Below are positions 12,127 through 23,600 of a stretch of DNA of 64,000 bases, one piece after another. This stretch comes from Atherinomorus stipes (lineage: Eukaryota > Chordata > Actinopteri > Atheriniformes > Atherinidae). Location of the stretch: contig JALJCO010003053.1 in assembly GCA_023101725.1 (NCBI GenBank), positions 1,743,501-1,807,500 of the forward strand. Reading direction: 5' to 3'. Both the position numbers and the translations under genes were made by a program. The notes beneath the pieces are model-generated. The model was not told where the DNA came from. It saw only the letters and a program-made list of their open reading frames with translations, and made no database searches. Each line of letters starts with the position of its first letter. Position 1 is the first letter of the stretch.

Positions 12127-12740
12127 AAGGCTACGTTCAGATGACGACGATCAGAAGAGAAGACGCAAAAGTGGCATCTCGTCTTCATCTTTTTATCCGC
12201 GTTCACACGAGCATCGTCATGAAGAAATCTGTGTGCATAAGAGGACCCAAGTGTGTATGGAATTTGATTGGATATGCACACCAGGCCTTTAAGTGGTGCT
12301 GTGACAGAACTCCACCATGTCCGCGCGAATGCGTACAATCGTTTGTCTCTGTTTGCTTCAAAATCAAAACAACAATGGTGGCAGCGAGGAAGAATTTTGT
12401 GTGGACAGAGGAGGAGGTAGAATTACTTCTCCAAATGACACTTAGTTACAAGCTCGCAATGTGGAGATCCACTGTTGTTTTTCCTGTATCGTGTGACGTC
12501 ACGCGCATGCGTCGTGAGCACGGCGTCAGCAGGTCTGTGGGTCCACCATCATTTCTGCGTTTTGGACCGTGCAGACGAGGGCTCAACAGCGTTGCATCCT
12601 CAAGAATTCCACTTTGGAATAAGTCTTCAGATTTTTGTGTCTTCAACCCAGAATAACGCTGTTGCCATGTGAACGAAAGGCACTTCTGATTAAATATTTT
12701 GCCGTTTTTACCCGCAATCGTCCTCGTGTGAACGGCCCCT
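12127..12740. mobile_element. DNA transposon remnant with GGC..CGTTCA ends
   Basis: Left end AAGGCTACGTTCAGATGACG resembles the reverse-complemented right end AGGGGCCGTTCACACGAGGA, and both run into GACGAT. The interior is CpG-rich and carries a Myb/SANT-like exon fragment. The TSD is unclear, so hAT versus PIF/Harbinger is open. Confidence 0.5.
12375..12455 (+). pseudogene. Fragment of a Myb/SANT-like exon carried by a transposon
   Basis: Starting at the ATG at 12,375 the frame reads MVAARKNFVWTEEEVELLLQ and then MTLSYK. The pattern F-x-W-T-E-E-E-V-E-L-L-L matches the first helix of Myb/SANT- or MADF-like DNA-binding domains common in fish transposon-associated proteins. Similarity stops after about 26 codons; the frame then runs into CpG-rich sequence with no domain. 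The larger open frame containing it starts upstream at 12,015, before the transposon end, and is not a credible protein. It is best read as the 5' stub of a transposon accessory gene kept in a deletion derivative. Family assignment is from pattern recognition, not a search. Confidence 0.4.
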
Positions 12741-12744
12741 AAAG

Positions 12745-13095
12745 GTGATGTTCTTCTTCACAAACAGAAAAGAAAAAAAATCCAGCTGACACAGGACCTG
12801 AGAGATATCTCAGGTCCATTAGTTTATCCATCTGCTGTTGAAGAGGTTTAATCAGAAATGGTCTCCATGGACAGGTGGCTGTCAAAGAGTCATTCTTAGG
12901 GAAAGAAAACAGGGAGAAAGGGCTGAGGTATGACAAATGACACAATAACTGGACCAAAAATAAGTGGCAACAGGTCTTATGGAGTGATGAATCCTCCCCC
13001 TGAGCTCAACCTCAACATTACTGAAGCAGTGTGGGATCTTCTTGACAGACAATTGAAAGCAGCGCTTTGAATTGTCCAGCTTAGATGTTGTGTTT
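12745..13095 (+). pseudogene. Tc1/mariner transposase fragment, internally deleted
   Basis: Around 12,950-12,995 the plus strand encodes NKWQQVLWSDES, the block with the first catalytic aspartate of a Tc1-type DDE transposase. It is followed almost at once (about 13,000-13,070) by a block like PELNLNITEAVWDLLDRQL, matching the region around the catalytic glutamate (normally PDLNxIExxWDxLxR). The roughly 100 residues between them, including the second aspartate, are missing. The pieces are in different frames, so no active enzyme is possible. It belongs to a Tc1 family other than those nearby. No inverted ends were found. Confidence 0.6.
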
Positions 13096-13760
13096 TCAGC
13101 CATGCCTGCATTTTTTTCTGTTGTCTCCTTGGGATCTTAAGAAATGTGAGGTGGGGTGCTCAGTAGTTTGTGGCATCTATAACTGAAACTAAAAACCTCC
13201 TGCCTTAACCTTTCCTTCCAACACTGCTGTGACTGCTGAGAAAATCGTACTACAGTGACAGCAAATACCAGAAGGTTGGTGGACACAAGCTCTGATATCT
13301 GCAGTGTTTACCTCTAGACATTCTCTCATGAGGCTACTTTGACTCAGTCTCAGTCTCTGTTGCGGTCTTCTCTGAGACAACAGGTGTTGGCTGCTGAGAA
13401 AAAAAAAATCCAATCTAAACTGCTGGAGCCATAAAGGAGGTAATTCACAGGAAATATATCATTTGAAAACACACAAAAACAAGTTTTTTTTCCAGTTTCT
13501 GCAGGACATCTCATCTTCTTCAATTGTTGTGGCAATCTTCCTTCTTGAGTCATTTTCTTCCAAACTGATGGATTGTAGACATTCCTGGAGAGACGGACCC
13601 ACTCACAGACCCATACCTCTAGATTGGCCATTTGCATATCCTTCGGCTGCTCCACACACACAAGTTGTATGACTTGGAAAGTACAAAGCAGCAGCAGCAA
13701 TAACAACACCAAAGTACACTTTCCCATTGTGAGTTTTGGGTGTACCTCAGTATATAAGGC

Positions 13761-14003
13761 CCAGCCAACACGTCCATGTGGGGCCCATAAGAGTTAAATT
13801 CTGGCTGCATATGAGGGACACAAGTGGGTTTGTCCACGGTTTCCATGGTGGCCCCACCTGTGTTTGCCCATATGGCCTGTAGGTGTTTGGATGGGCATGG
13901 GCTTGAACTGGGCAAATTGGTAGATCTCATAGTTTAAGTTACATGGGCCCCACATGTGGAAACCCACATGGGAAAATTGGGCCCCACATGGACGTGCTGG
14001 TTA
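13761..14003. mobile_element. MITE with CCAGC(C)AACACGTCC ends
   Basis: Left end CCAGCCAACACGTCCATGTG pairs with the complement of the right end (ACCAGCACGTCCATGTGGGG). The 240 bp between is rich in CCCACATG/CATGTGGG half-palindromes. It is non-autonomous and the superfamily is open. Confidence 0.6.
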
Positions 14004-14042
14004 GGTGGCAACAACAGAGGAATATACATATAAATATATACA

Positions 14043-14044
<2 letters not shown>

Positions 14045-14088
<44 letters not shown>
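14045..14088. repeat. (TA)n microsatellite
   Basis: Uninterrupted TA dinucleotide run of about 44 bp immediately outside the Tc1 terminus at 14,104. Confidence 0.9.
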
Positions 14089-14089
<1 letters not shown>

Positions 14090-14103
14090 TAAATATATAC
14101 ACA

Positions 14104-15822
14104 CAGTGGGTACGAAAAAAGTATTCAGACCCCTTTAAACTTTTCACGATTTGTTTCATTGCAGCCATTTGCCAAAATTAAAAAGTTAAATTTTATTTCT
14201 CATTAATGTACACTCAGCACCCCATCTTGACAGAAAAAAAAACAAAAATGTAGAAATTTTAGCAAATTTATTAAAAAAGAAAAACTGAAATATCACATGG
14301 TCATAAGTATTCAGACCTTTTGTTCAGTACTGAGTAGAAGCACCTTTTGAGCTAGCACAGCCATGAGTCTTCTTGGGAATGATGCAACAAGTTTTTCATA
14401 CATGGATTTGGGGATCTTCTGCCATTCTTCCTTGCAGATCCTCTCCAGTTCTGTCAGGTTGGATGGTGAACGTTGGTAGACAGCCATTTTCAGGTCTCTC
14501 TTGAGAGATGCTCAATTGGCTTAGGTCAGAGCTCTGGCTGGGCCAGTCAAGAATGTCCAAGACTTGTTCCGAAGCCACTCCATTTTTATTCTATCTGTGT
14601 ACTTAGGGTCATTGTCTTGTTGGAAGGTGAACCTTCGGCCCAGTCTGAGGTCCTGAGCATTCTGGAAGAGGTTTTTGTACAGGATCTCTCTGTGCTTCGG
14701 CATTCATGTTTCCTTCAATTGCAACCAGTCGTTCTGTCCCTGCAGTTAGCCATCCCTTAGTTAACCTGCTATAGGTTTAGACTGCTGCGGGATGTTCATG
14801 ATGCACTGGGCTCTTCCTTCCCACTCATCCCTGCTTCTCCATGTAGAAACTTGTGACAGTATTGCATCATTAACTGTGTTCTCCTCTCTCAGCAGATCTG
14901 GCTTGATAACGTTGCAGTGTTTGTTGGTCTCCCTTTCTGTCTTCCTCTCCCCCAGCCGGTCGAGGCAGATGGCCGCCCTACCTGAGCCGGGTTCTGCCGG
15001 AGGTTTTCCCTCCCTGTTAAAAGGGTGTTTTCCTTCCCACTGTCGCCACCACTCCGTGCTTGCTCAGGATGGGGGTTTGGACCGGGTCAAGTCTAGATTT
15101 GATCCAATCTGTTGGTTTCCTTAGCTAGGCTATTATGAATCTGACCTGAACTTTTCTCTGTTTAAGCGCCCTGAGGTGACATTGTCATGAATGGACGCTA
15201 TACAAATAAAGCTGAATGGAATTGAATTAAATTGAATTGAATTGAATTGCAGCTGAAAAACACCCCCATAGCATGATACTGCCACCACCATGTTTCACTG
15301 TTGGGATCGTATTTGGCAGGTGATGAGCAGTGCCTGGTTTTCTCCACACATATCGCTTAGAATTAGTTCCAAAAAGTTCAATCTTGGTCTCATCAGACCA
15401 GAGAATCTTATTTCTCACCGCCTGGAAGTCCTTCATGTGTAGTTTGGCAAACTCTATGCAGGCTTTCATATGTCTTGCACTGAGGAGAGGCTTCCGTCGG
15501 GCAACTCGGCCATAAAGCTCTGACTGGTTGCAGTGATAGTTGACTTTGTGGAACTTTCTCCATCTCCCTACTGCATCTCTGGAGCTCAGCCACAGTGATC
15601 TTTGATTCTTCTTTACCTCTTTCACCAAGGCTCTTCTCCCACGATTGCTCAGTTTGGCTGAAGTCTAGGAAGAGTTCTGGTCGTCCCAAACTTCTTCCAT
15701 TAAAGGACTATGGAGGCCACGGTGCTCTTAGGAACCTTAAGTGCTGCAAAAATTCTTTTTTAACCTTGACCAGATCTGTGCCTTGCCACAGTTATGTCTC
15801 TGAGCTCCTTGGGCAGTTCCTT
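14104..15822 (-). pseudogene. Tc1-like transposon (family 1), transposase split by a LINE and 5'-truncated
   Basis: The terminal repeat begins CAGTGGGTACG and contains AAGTATTCAGACCCCTTTAA, a well-known fish Tc1 terminus. Transposase runs on the minus strand. An N-terminal helix-turn-helix part (KELRDITVARHRSGQG) lies near 15,822. Then come SDETKIELFG with the first catalytic Asp near 15,380, KHGGGSIMLWGCFSA near 15,270, FTFQQDNDPKYT with the second Asp near 14,620, and a decayed DLSQL block where the Glu region belongs. Frameshifts and a deletion near the third acidic residue make it dead. The middle is interrupted by the LINE at 14,746-15,247. The upstream end and second terminal repeat are missing where other sequence begins at 15,823. 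A second copy of the same family lies at 55,048-55,669. Confidence 0.85.
14746..15247 (+). mobile_element. 5'-truncated LINE 3' end (CR1/L2/Rex type) inserted in Tc1 family 1
   Basis: About 500 bp matching, in opposite orientation, the 3' region of the LINE at 61,728-63,000. Shared landmarks are GGTTTAGACTGCTGCGGGA, CGGGTTCTGCCGGAGG, GCTATACAAATAAAGC and the GAATT-repeat tail. It is flanked by TGCAG at 14,741-14,745 and 15,248-15,252, a short target-site duplication. Removing the insert rejoins the Tc1 transposase reading path, so the LINE is the younger insertion. Confidence 0.8.
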
Positions 15823-15979
15823 CGCCCCTTTTTTTTTTTTTTCTCTTCCGGCTGTCAGCGAGTGCAGACGTGCTTTCCTCTGCTCTGCTCCCTTCCTCCC
15901 TGTTTTCCCTGCAATCTTTGTCCTGTCACTCCTCTGAGCCTCTCTCTGCATTTTTCTCCTAAATCCTAAAACTTCAACT

Positions 15980-16363
15980 ATGGATCTGGACGGCTGGTCT
16001 CTCAACACAACGGATAATATTTTTTTACCCAGAGACAAGGTGCAGGGGGCGGCATCTTGTCCGGACGGGACGGTCCCAGCAGGTCACACTGAAGACCTGT
16101 ACATGTTTGGATTTATGATAACTGGGTTCCTGCTGATTGGAGCTGTCGGGTACCTGGTTCATCTGGAAATTCTGAAGCTGACGGCAGCTGTGGGCAGGCT
16201 GCCGTCCGAGCTGTTTCTCCGAGCCGTCAACACTCAGACTCAAACTTTGTGGATGTTGACTCGCGTGGATGCCCTTTGGGGCAAACTGGGGACGATGTCT
16301 GACAGCATAAACGATGTTGGGTTCCACCTGGAGCAGTTGGAGACTCGGATTGGGGGTAATTAA
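15980..16363 (+). CDS. Small single-pass membrane protein with C-terminal coiled coil, unknown family
   Basis: An intact 127-residue frame in a transposon-dense region; I do not recognise the family. The ATG has A at -3 and G at +4, a strong vertebrate start context. Residues 1-39 are polar, with an NTT glycosylation sequon at 9-11 and one cysteine (27). Residues 40-63 (YMFGFMITGFLLIGAVGYLV onward) form a convincing transmembrane helix. Residues 90-124 (including RVDALWGKLGTMSDSI and FHLEQLETRI) have heptad-like spacing and could form a coiled coil. There is no cleavable signal peptide; the sequon before the helix suggests an N-out orientation. It is flanked by truncated Tc1 elements on both sides. 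The absence of stops or frameshifts contrasts with every neighbouring coding remnant and suggests recent insertion or selection. Expression and function are unknown. Confidence 0.4.
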   Translation: MDLDGWSLNTTDNIFLPRDKVQGAASCPDGTVPAGHTEDLYMFGFMITGFLLIGAVGYLVHLEILKLTAAVGRLPSELFLRAVNTQTQTLWMLTRVDALWGKLGTMSDSINDVGFHLEQLETRIGGN

Positions 16364-16580
16364 CACAAATTTGGCTGATTTGGTCGCCTCTGAGACCTCC
16401 TGAAGACTTTACAAGCAGACGGAAACATGCCTCCGCCTGGACCCAAACTATCTCCTTATCTCAATCTGGTCCCTGGGAGCGGCCTTGCAGCTGCTCCTTA
16501 ACTCCCAGATGTCCTTGGAGAAACTGCAGAAGTGAGGCTCTGCAACCCCCCCCCTCCTCCTCCTCCACGTCGAGGGGGGG

Positions 16581-16603
16581 TTATGTTTGCCCCCCAAACA
16601 TAA
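16581..16603. repeat. Perfect 9-bp hairpin with C-loop
   Basis: Arms TTATGTTTG and CAAACATAA enclose a CCCCC loop. It lies immediately before the Tc1 family 2 sequence and may mark the boundary of the ORF-bearing segment. Confidence 0.6.
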
Positions 16604-16839
16604 TTATTGATTCCATAATTGTCGCCCATTCTTCTTTACAAAAGTCTTCAAGGTCTGAGATTTCTTGGTCATCTGTCACACACTGCTCTTTTAAGGTTCA
16701 TCCACAAATGTTCAATTGTGAGACTGTAAAGGCCATGACAAAACCTTCAGCCAACACCTCTTGATGAAGTCCATCGTAGATTTTGAGGTGTATTAAGAAT
16801 CATTATCCATTTTTAGAAGCCATCCTCTCCTTAACTTAA

Positions 16840-17376
16840 AGGTAGAGTCCGAAGCCCCTCCAGCGTTTCTGTTTGCAAACAACAGCATTCAAACTTAGCG
16901 CTCCTCCCTCTCAGGCTAATGGCCGCCTCGTTCTAGCTAACCTATTCAGCTTTAAGCTTCTCCTTCAGAGCTCAGAAGTGGGTACAAGCCAAACTATGAT
17001 TAACCCTGGTTTTCCAAAGTGCATCATCTGAAGCTCTTACCTTTTCTTTGGCGCATCCACAGTGTTTTCTGTCTTTCTTTCTTTTTCCTTCGAGAGTTCG
17101 AGTGACTGGCGTCTGCTCCAATCATGAGCTTATTTCCACACAGCGTCATGCTCTTAGCTCTGTCATTGGCAGCCGATATAAACAGAAATCTCCACCCAGA
17201 AATGTCCCGAACACAAGAAAACAAAGCTAACGAGCAAATTACAGGCAGGGGGAGAGAGAGATACATACAAACGCGCCACGCCTTGCGAGTAGAGGCCCAA
17301 AGGCGCAGTTTGAGACGGATTTTTGCTTGCACAAGTCTAACGTTTATTTTCAGGGGGGGAACGTCGGACTATACCT
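16840..17376. mobile_element. TTAA-flanked non-autonomous DNA transposon, family e, inside Tc1 family 2
   Basis: Ends AGGTAGAGTCCGA and, from the right, AGGTATAGTCCGA, bordered by TTAA at 16,836-16,839 and 17,377-17,380. Removing element plus one TTAA rejoins recognisable Tc1 sequence (TCTCCTTAAC...GCTTTTTCAC), which gives a clean empty-site argument. Confidence 0.8.
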
Positions 17377-17634
17377 TTAAGCTTTTTCACAGATGGACAA
17401 GTTAGCATCCAGAACTTCAATTTAGTTGAATCCATTCCTCCATTCTTCCTGTGAAATGTTCCCTACTGGCTGTAATTCAACCCCAAAACATGATCAATTC
17501 ATCACCATGCTTAACAGTTGGACAAATGCTCTTTTCATTAAATTCTGTACCCCTTTTTCTCCAAATATGCCTTTGTTTCTTCTTGCCAAAAAGTTCTGTT
17601 GTAATCTCATCGGTCCACAGGACTTGTTTCCAGA

Positions 17635-18043
17635 CAGGGGCGCCTGCAGAAATTTTTTTTAGGGGTGGCCACAGGGTGGCCAGAGAAAATAGCAGGATGG
17701 CCAAGGGTTATTAAAGGATAAATTTTGTTCCTTCCAACCGAGATCTTATTTCTAGGAATTTTGCATAAGAAATTAGGTTAATTAGGTGTGACAGACCTGC
17801 AGGGGAGCAATGGTAGGTCTACTGTAAGATTTTTTATTTTTATTAGCTCATTTTTATCAGCTAATCTATAATTATATAGATTTTGACATTCAAATATAAG
17901 CAAAGCATGCTGCACCATGATAATAGTAGATAAATGTTGATGAAAATGAAAAAAATGTTTTTTTTATAATTTTTGCTGGGGTGGCCAGTGGGGGGGCAGC
18001 CTTTTGTCCAGGGTGGCCATGGCCACCCTTGGGGGCGCCACTG
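17635..18043. mobile_element. Small hAT-like non-autonomous element, copy A
   Basis: Starts CAGGGGCGCC and ends GGCGCCACTG, the classic hAT CAGNGGCGCC terminus, with GGGTGGCC repeats near both ends. It sits in Tc1 family 2 between GTTTCCAGA and AGAATGCATCAGG. About 38 bp next to the left terminus, present in copy B, are missing here. Confidence 0.75.
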
Positions 18044-18186
18044 TAAAGAATGCATCAGGCCTGTCCACATGCTCATTTGCAGACTGCAAATGTTGATTTT
18101 TGTGGTGAGGATGTAGTTGAGTTTTTTTTTTTTTTGATGACTCTTCCATAAAGGCCATATTTGTGCAGGTATTGATTCATACAGAT

Positions 18187-19678
<1,492 letters not shown>

Positions 19679-19745
19679 GGTAAAAGTAATATTAGAGGAG
19701 AGAGATAAATAATCTAAAAGGTGGGGGGAGAGAAAAAAAAAGACC
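19679..19745. other. Duplication junction spacer
   Basis: About 67 bp of purine-rich sequence (AGGAGAGAGATAAAT, GGTGGGGGGAGAG) between the two duplication units, with no match seen elsewhere in the window. Confidence 0.5.
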
Positions 19746-19839
19746 AATTCTGTACCCCTTTTTCTCCAAATATGCCTTTGTTTCTTCTTGCCAAAAAGTT
19801 CTGTTGTAATCTCATCGGTCCACAGGACTTGTTTCCAGA

Positions 19840-20298
19840 CAGGGGCGCCCCAAGGGGGACCCAATACCCCAAAAAAAAAGAAAAAATGCAGAAATTTTTT
19901 TAGGGGTGGCCACAGGGTGGCCAGAGAAAATAGCAGGATGGCCAAGGGTTATTAAAGGATAAATTTTGTTCCTTCCAACTGAGATCTTATTTCTAGGAAT
20001 TTTGCATAAGAAATTCGGTTAATTAGGTGTTAATTAGGTGTGACAGACCTGCAGGGGAGCAATGGTAGGTCTACTGTAAGATTTTTTATTTTTATTAGCT
20101 CATTTTTATCAGCTAATCTATAATTATATAGATTTTGACATTCAAATATAAGCAAAGCATGCTGCACCATGATAATAGTAGATAGCTGTTGATGAAAATG
20201 AAATTTTTTTTTTTTTTTAATAATTTTTACTGGGGTGGCCAGTGGGGGGCCAGCCTATTTTCCAGGGTGGCCATGGCCACCCCTTGGGGGCGCCACTG
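19840..20298. mobile_element. Small hAT-like non-autonomous element, copy B
   Basis: Left end CAGGGGCGCCCCAAGGGGG pairs with the complement of the right end (CAGTGGCGCCCCCAAGGGG). This copy retains the full left terminus and so defines the element better than copy A. It is flanked by Tc1 family 2 sequence on both sides. Confidence 0.8.
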
Positions 20299-20442
20299 TA
20301 CAGAATGCATCAGGCCTGTCCACATGCTCATTTGCAGACTGCAAATGTTGATTTTTGTGGTGAGGATGTAGTTGAGTTTTTTTTTTTTTTTTGATGACTT
20401 CTCCATAAAGGCCATATTTGTGCAGGTATTGATTCATACAGA

Positions 20443-21236
<794 letters not shown>

Positions 21237-21306
21237 TCAAATTGAAAAATAATTTCAAGGGAAATAGTCAGCGGGCATTCTTTTCTTTCTCTCTCTCTTT
21301 CTCTCT

Positions 21307-22230
21307 GGCTGGGTTTCCATCACACCTGGAATTGCGCAAAACCTAAATATCGCAATTAAAAACCGCTAATGGAAACACCTACATTTAGAAAAAAACTCTC
21401 AAATATCGCAAAAAAGTTTTTACGCTTTCATGAGGCGTAAATCCAGACGTTTCGATTTGTTTTGTCGCAATTACTCGCCATCAGGAGTGACGTAAGGGGG
21501 TTGAGATCCAGTTATTCCTCCTTAATTATGATTAGTATTATCATTTACAAGCATTAACTGTGGAATCGGAGTGATGGGGGAAGTTTAATTAGTCACATAT
21601 ATGAAAAATCCCCAAATCGCCGTAACTCAGCAAGCTGAGTTCATTTAGACATTATACAGATGGTTTAAGTTCTTCATGTGTTACTGGCTGGACACAAGCT
21701 GTTTATGTCATTTCCACACATTTGTAACACCACAACTCGGTTATCTCGTTCATGTTAATTATATGTGACCAGGATTTAATAAAACGTGACCACCGTATGA
21801 CTGCGCCTTCGTATCAATGGCTATTTTACCACATCGGTCAGGAACTGGTGCCGGATAAAAGTGGCCAGATCAAGACATTCATACCCCAGAAGTTGATCCT
21901 GACGGGTTTTTAATTTGTGTTACGTTTCGGGCGTCTGTTCTGGAAGTCGGCACGAGTGTTTTTCCCTGCTGATGTGATCAGAGGCTCCGTACATACGGAC
22001 TTTACCTCTGAATCATCATCTGCTGTTTTCATCTCCTGATGGGGAGCAGCAGCAGCTCTAAGCACGTTTATATCTCCATCCTCCTCAAAGTGGAGTCTCG
22101 CGGGACGGGATTTTACGAGAATTACGGCTTATACCATTCAATGGAAACACCTGCATATCGCAATTGTACTTTTTCGAAACTTAAGAAATATCGCTTTTAT
22201 TTTTCGAAAAAGGGTAATGGAAACCCTGCT
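21307..22230. mobile_element. MITE with GGGTTTCCAT ends, nested in the hAT
   Basis: Starts GGCTGGGTTTCCATCA and ends AATGGAAACCCTGC. Subterminal ATATCGCAATT and AATGGAAACACC motifs recur inside both ends. Flanks are CTCTCT-rich, so a TSD cannot be read with confidence. A truncated copy is in duplication unit A. Confidence 0.65.
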
Positions 22231-22554
22231 CCTCTCTCTAAGTAGCTACTGATTGGTAGATAGAAAGGAAGGGTGTGTCCAGTCCGGGCCAGTCGCTTCA
22301 CTTTCCTCTGGTCTGCTAAAGCTAGCACAGCGAAGCTGCCAGTAGCAGTGCTGCGGCATTAGCAGCAGCAGCGAGCAAATCATTGCTGCTCCTCGACTCG
22401 CCACAAATTCTAACCATTCTAATCATGCGCGAGCTCTTTCTCCACTTTGTCTCGTGCTTTCCCCCTTCCATTGCACGATGCCGCATGTGAGAAAAATTAA
22501 GTTACTCTGGCTCAAAAGAAGGCTATAACAACAGGCGGAAATATGGACACATTT

Positions 22555-22872
22555 GTTAGGACTTTAACACAGAAAAGCAGACAACTGATGTTATAATGAC
22601 TGATATGAGCCATGCTGTGTAAAGAGCTAAAGAAATAAAAACGACAAAAAATACACAAAAAAGAAAAAAGATAGAAATGAAACAGGACAGATCGATAGAC
22701 AGATTTAAAAAGTAAAAAAATACACAAAAAATAATTATTAAAAAAAAGATAAATGTATTCAACAGGACACAACAGACCTAGGTCTGTTAGGACTTTTGCA
22801 AGCAGACGGCTGATGATATGAGCCATACTGTGTAAAGAACTAAAGAAATAAAAATGACAAATAGATAGACAC
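22555..22872 (+). repeat. Local tandem duplication of about 230 bp inside the hAT
   Basis: The stretch from GTTAGGACTTT through ATGAGCCAT.CTGTGTAAAG and CTAAAGAAATAAAAA occurs at about 22,555-22,645 and again at about 22,786-22,870, with A-rich GATAGA(C)AGAC sequence after each. Confidence 0.55.
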
Positions 22873-23234
22873 ACAGACAGACACATTTGAAATGTAAATA
22901 AAAAAAAATACACACACACGCAAAAAGATAGATGCAGCCTCAACAGACACAAGCCAGTGTCCTTTTTGTGCCAGTCCCAAGCCCGGGTAAATGCAGAGGT
23001 CAGGGTCAGGAAGAGCAAACAACACAAAACCTACACGACAAATCAAATGGATCAAAGAGAGAGAGATATGGTATGGATAGATGTACTGATATGATGATAG
23101 CATACTTAGTATAGTTTTCTGTGCATTTTAGGGGTTCGGGTGGATTTGACACCCCCAAAATTTTCCGGCCTGCCCCTCTGATATTCTACCTGCACCCCCT
23201 AGTGGGGCTGTCTAAATCCGGGCCTGATCTGTCC

Positions 23235-23519
23235 ACAGGACATTCTCCCAGAAGCTTTGTGGCTGTCAACATGTACTTTGGCAAATTCCAGTCTGGGTTT
23301 TTTATGATTTGTTTTCAACAACGGTGTCCTCCTTGATCGTCTCCCATTAAGTCTACTTTGGCACAAACAATGATGGACGGTGCGATCTGACACTGATGTT
23401 CCCTGGCCTTGAAGCCCACTTTTAATCTCTTTAGAAGTTTTTCTGGATTTTTGTTACCATTCGTATTATCCATCTCTTTGGTTTGTCATCAGTTTTCCTC
23501 CAGCGGCCATGTCCAGGGA
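23235..23519 (-). pseudogene. Tc1-like transposon (family 3), copy B, second part
   Basis: Continues the transposase interrupted at 21,149. The minus strand encodes a segment like RSRRTPLLKTNHKKPRLEFA, the region N-terminal to the first catalytic Asp. It stops near 23,519, so the N-terminal DNA-binding domain and second terminal repeat are missing. Confidence 0.75.
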
Positions 23520-23600
23520 TAGGGTTGGGCATCAGTTCAATTTCAACGATTCCGGTTCCTTACAATTCTCGATTTCAATTTTTTAAGGAGCAGGGTAAAA
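23520..23600. repeat. Possible hAT-like end fragment (GGGTTGGGCATC)
   Basis: AGGGTTGGGCATCAG followed by AACGATTCCGGTTCC resembles a common teleost MITE terminus. No opposite end was found. Confidence 0.35.

Larger units (their letters stand above)
15823..16603 (+). other. Segment of unknown origin carrying an intact small ORF
   Basis: It begins abruptly after a truncated Tc1 with a pyrimidine-rich tract (T-run then CTCTTCCGGCTGTCAGC). It carries the 127-codon ORF, then a C/T-rich stretch (CCCCCCCCCTCCTCCTCC), and ends in the perfect hairpin at 16,581-16,603, directly before another truncated Tc1. No TSD or terminal repeat was found. It differs from its surroundings in GC content and lack of decay. 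It could be a transposon passenger, a retroelement piece, or captured host cDNA. Confidence 0.4.
16604..18180 (-). pseudogene. Tc1-like transposon (family 2), interrupted twice
   Basis: Present in three blocks, about 16,604-16,839, 17,377-17,634 and 18,044-18,180, that read in order as one fish Tc1 transposase on the minus strand. The middle block encodes VLWTDEITTELFGKKKQRH (first catalytic Asp) and PTVKHGDELIMFWG. The right block encodes the region just upstream, and the left block continues toward the C-terminus. Both ends are missing and frames are broken. Interruptions are a TTAA element (16,840-17,376) and a small hAT (17,635-18,043). Part of it is repeated in the tandem copy beginning at 19,746. 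Confidence 0.8.

Noticed and set aside
12015..12656. 213-codon open frame on the plus strand
   Set aside because: It starts outside the transposon end and crosses it. Only 26 codons resemble a known motif; the rest has no domain and coincides with CpG-rich transposon sequence.
16840..17376. piggyBac assignment for the TTAA elements
   Set aside because: TTAA also fits piggyBac, but the termini start AG rather than the usual CCC/CCT, so Kolobok-like is the better working name.
22512..23027. 171-codon minus-strand open frame rich in Phe, Leu and Ser
   Set aside because: It is a translation of A-rich repeats and a local tandem duplication inside a hAT; the apparent membrane segments come from low complexity.
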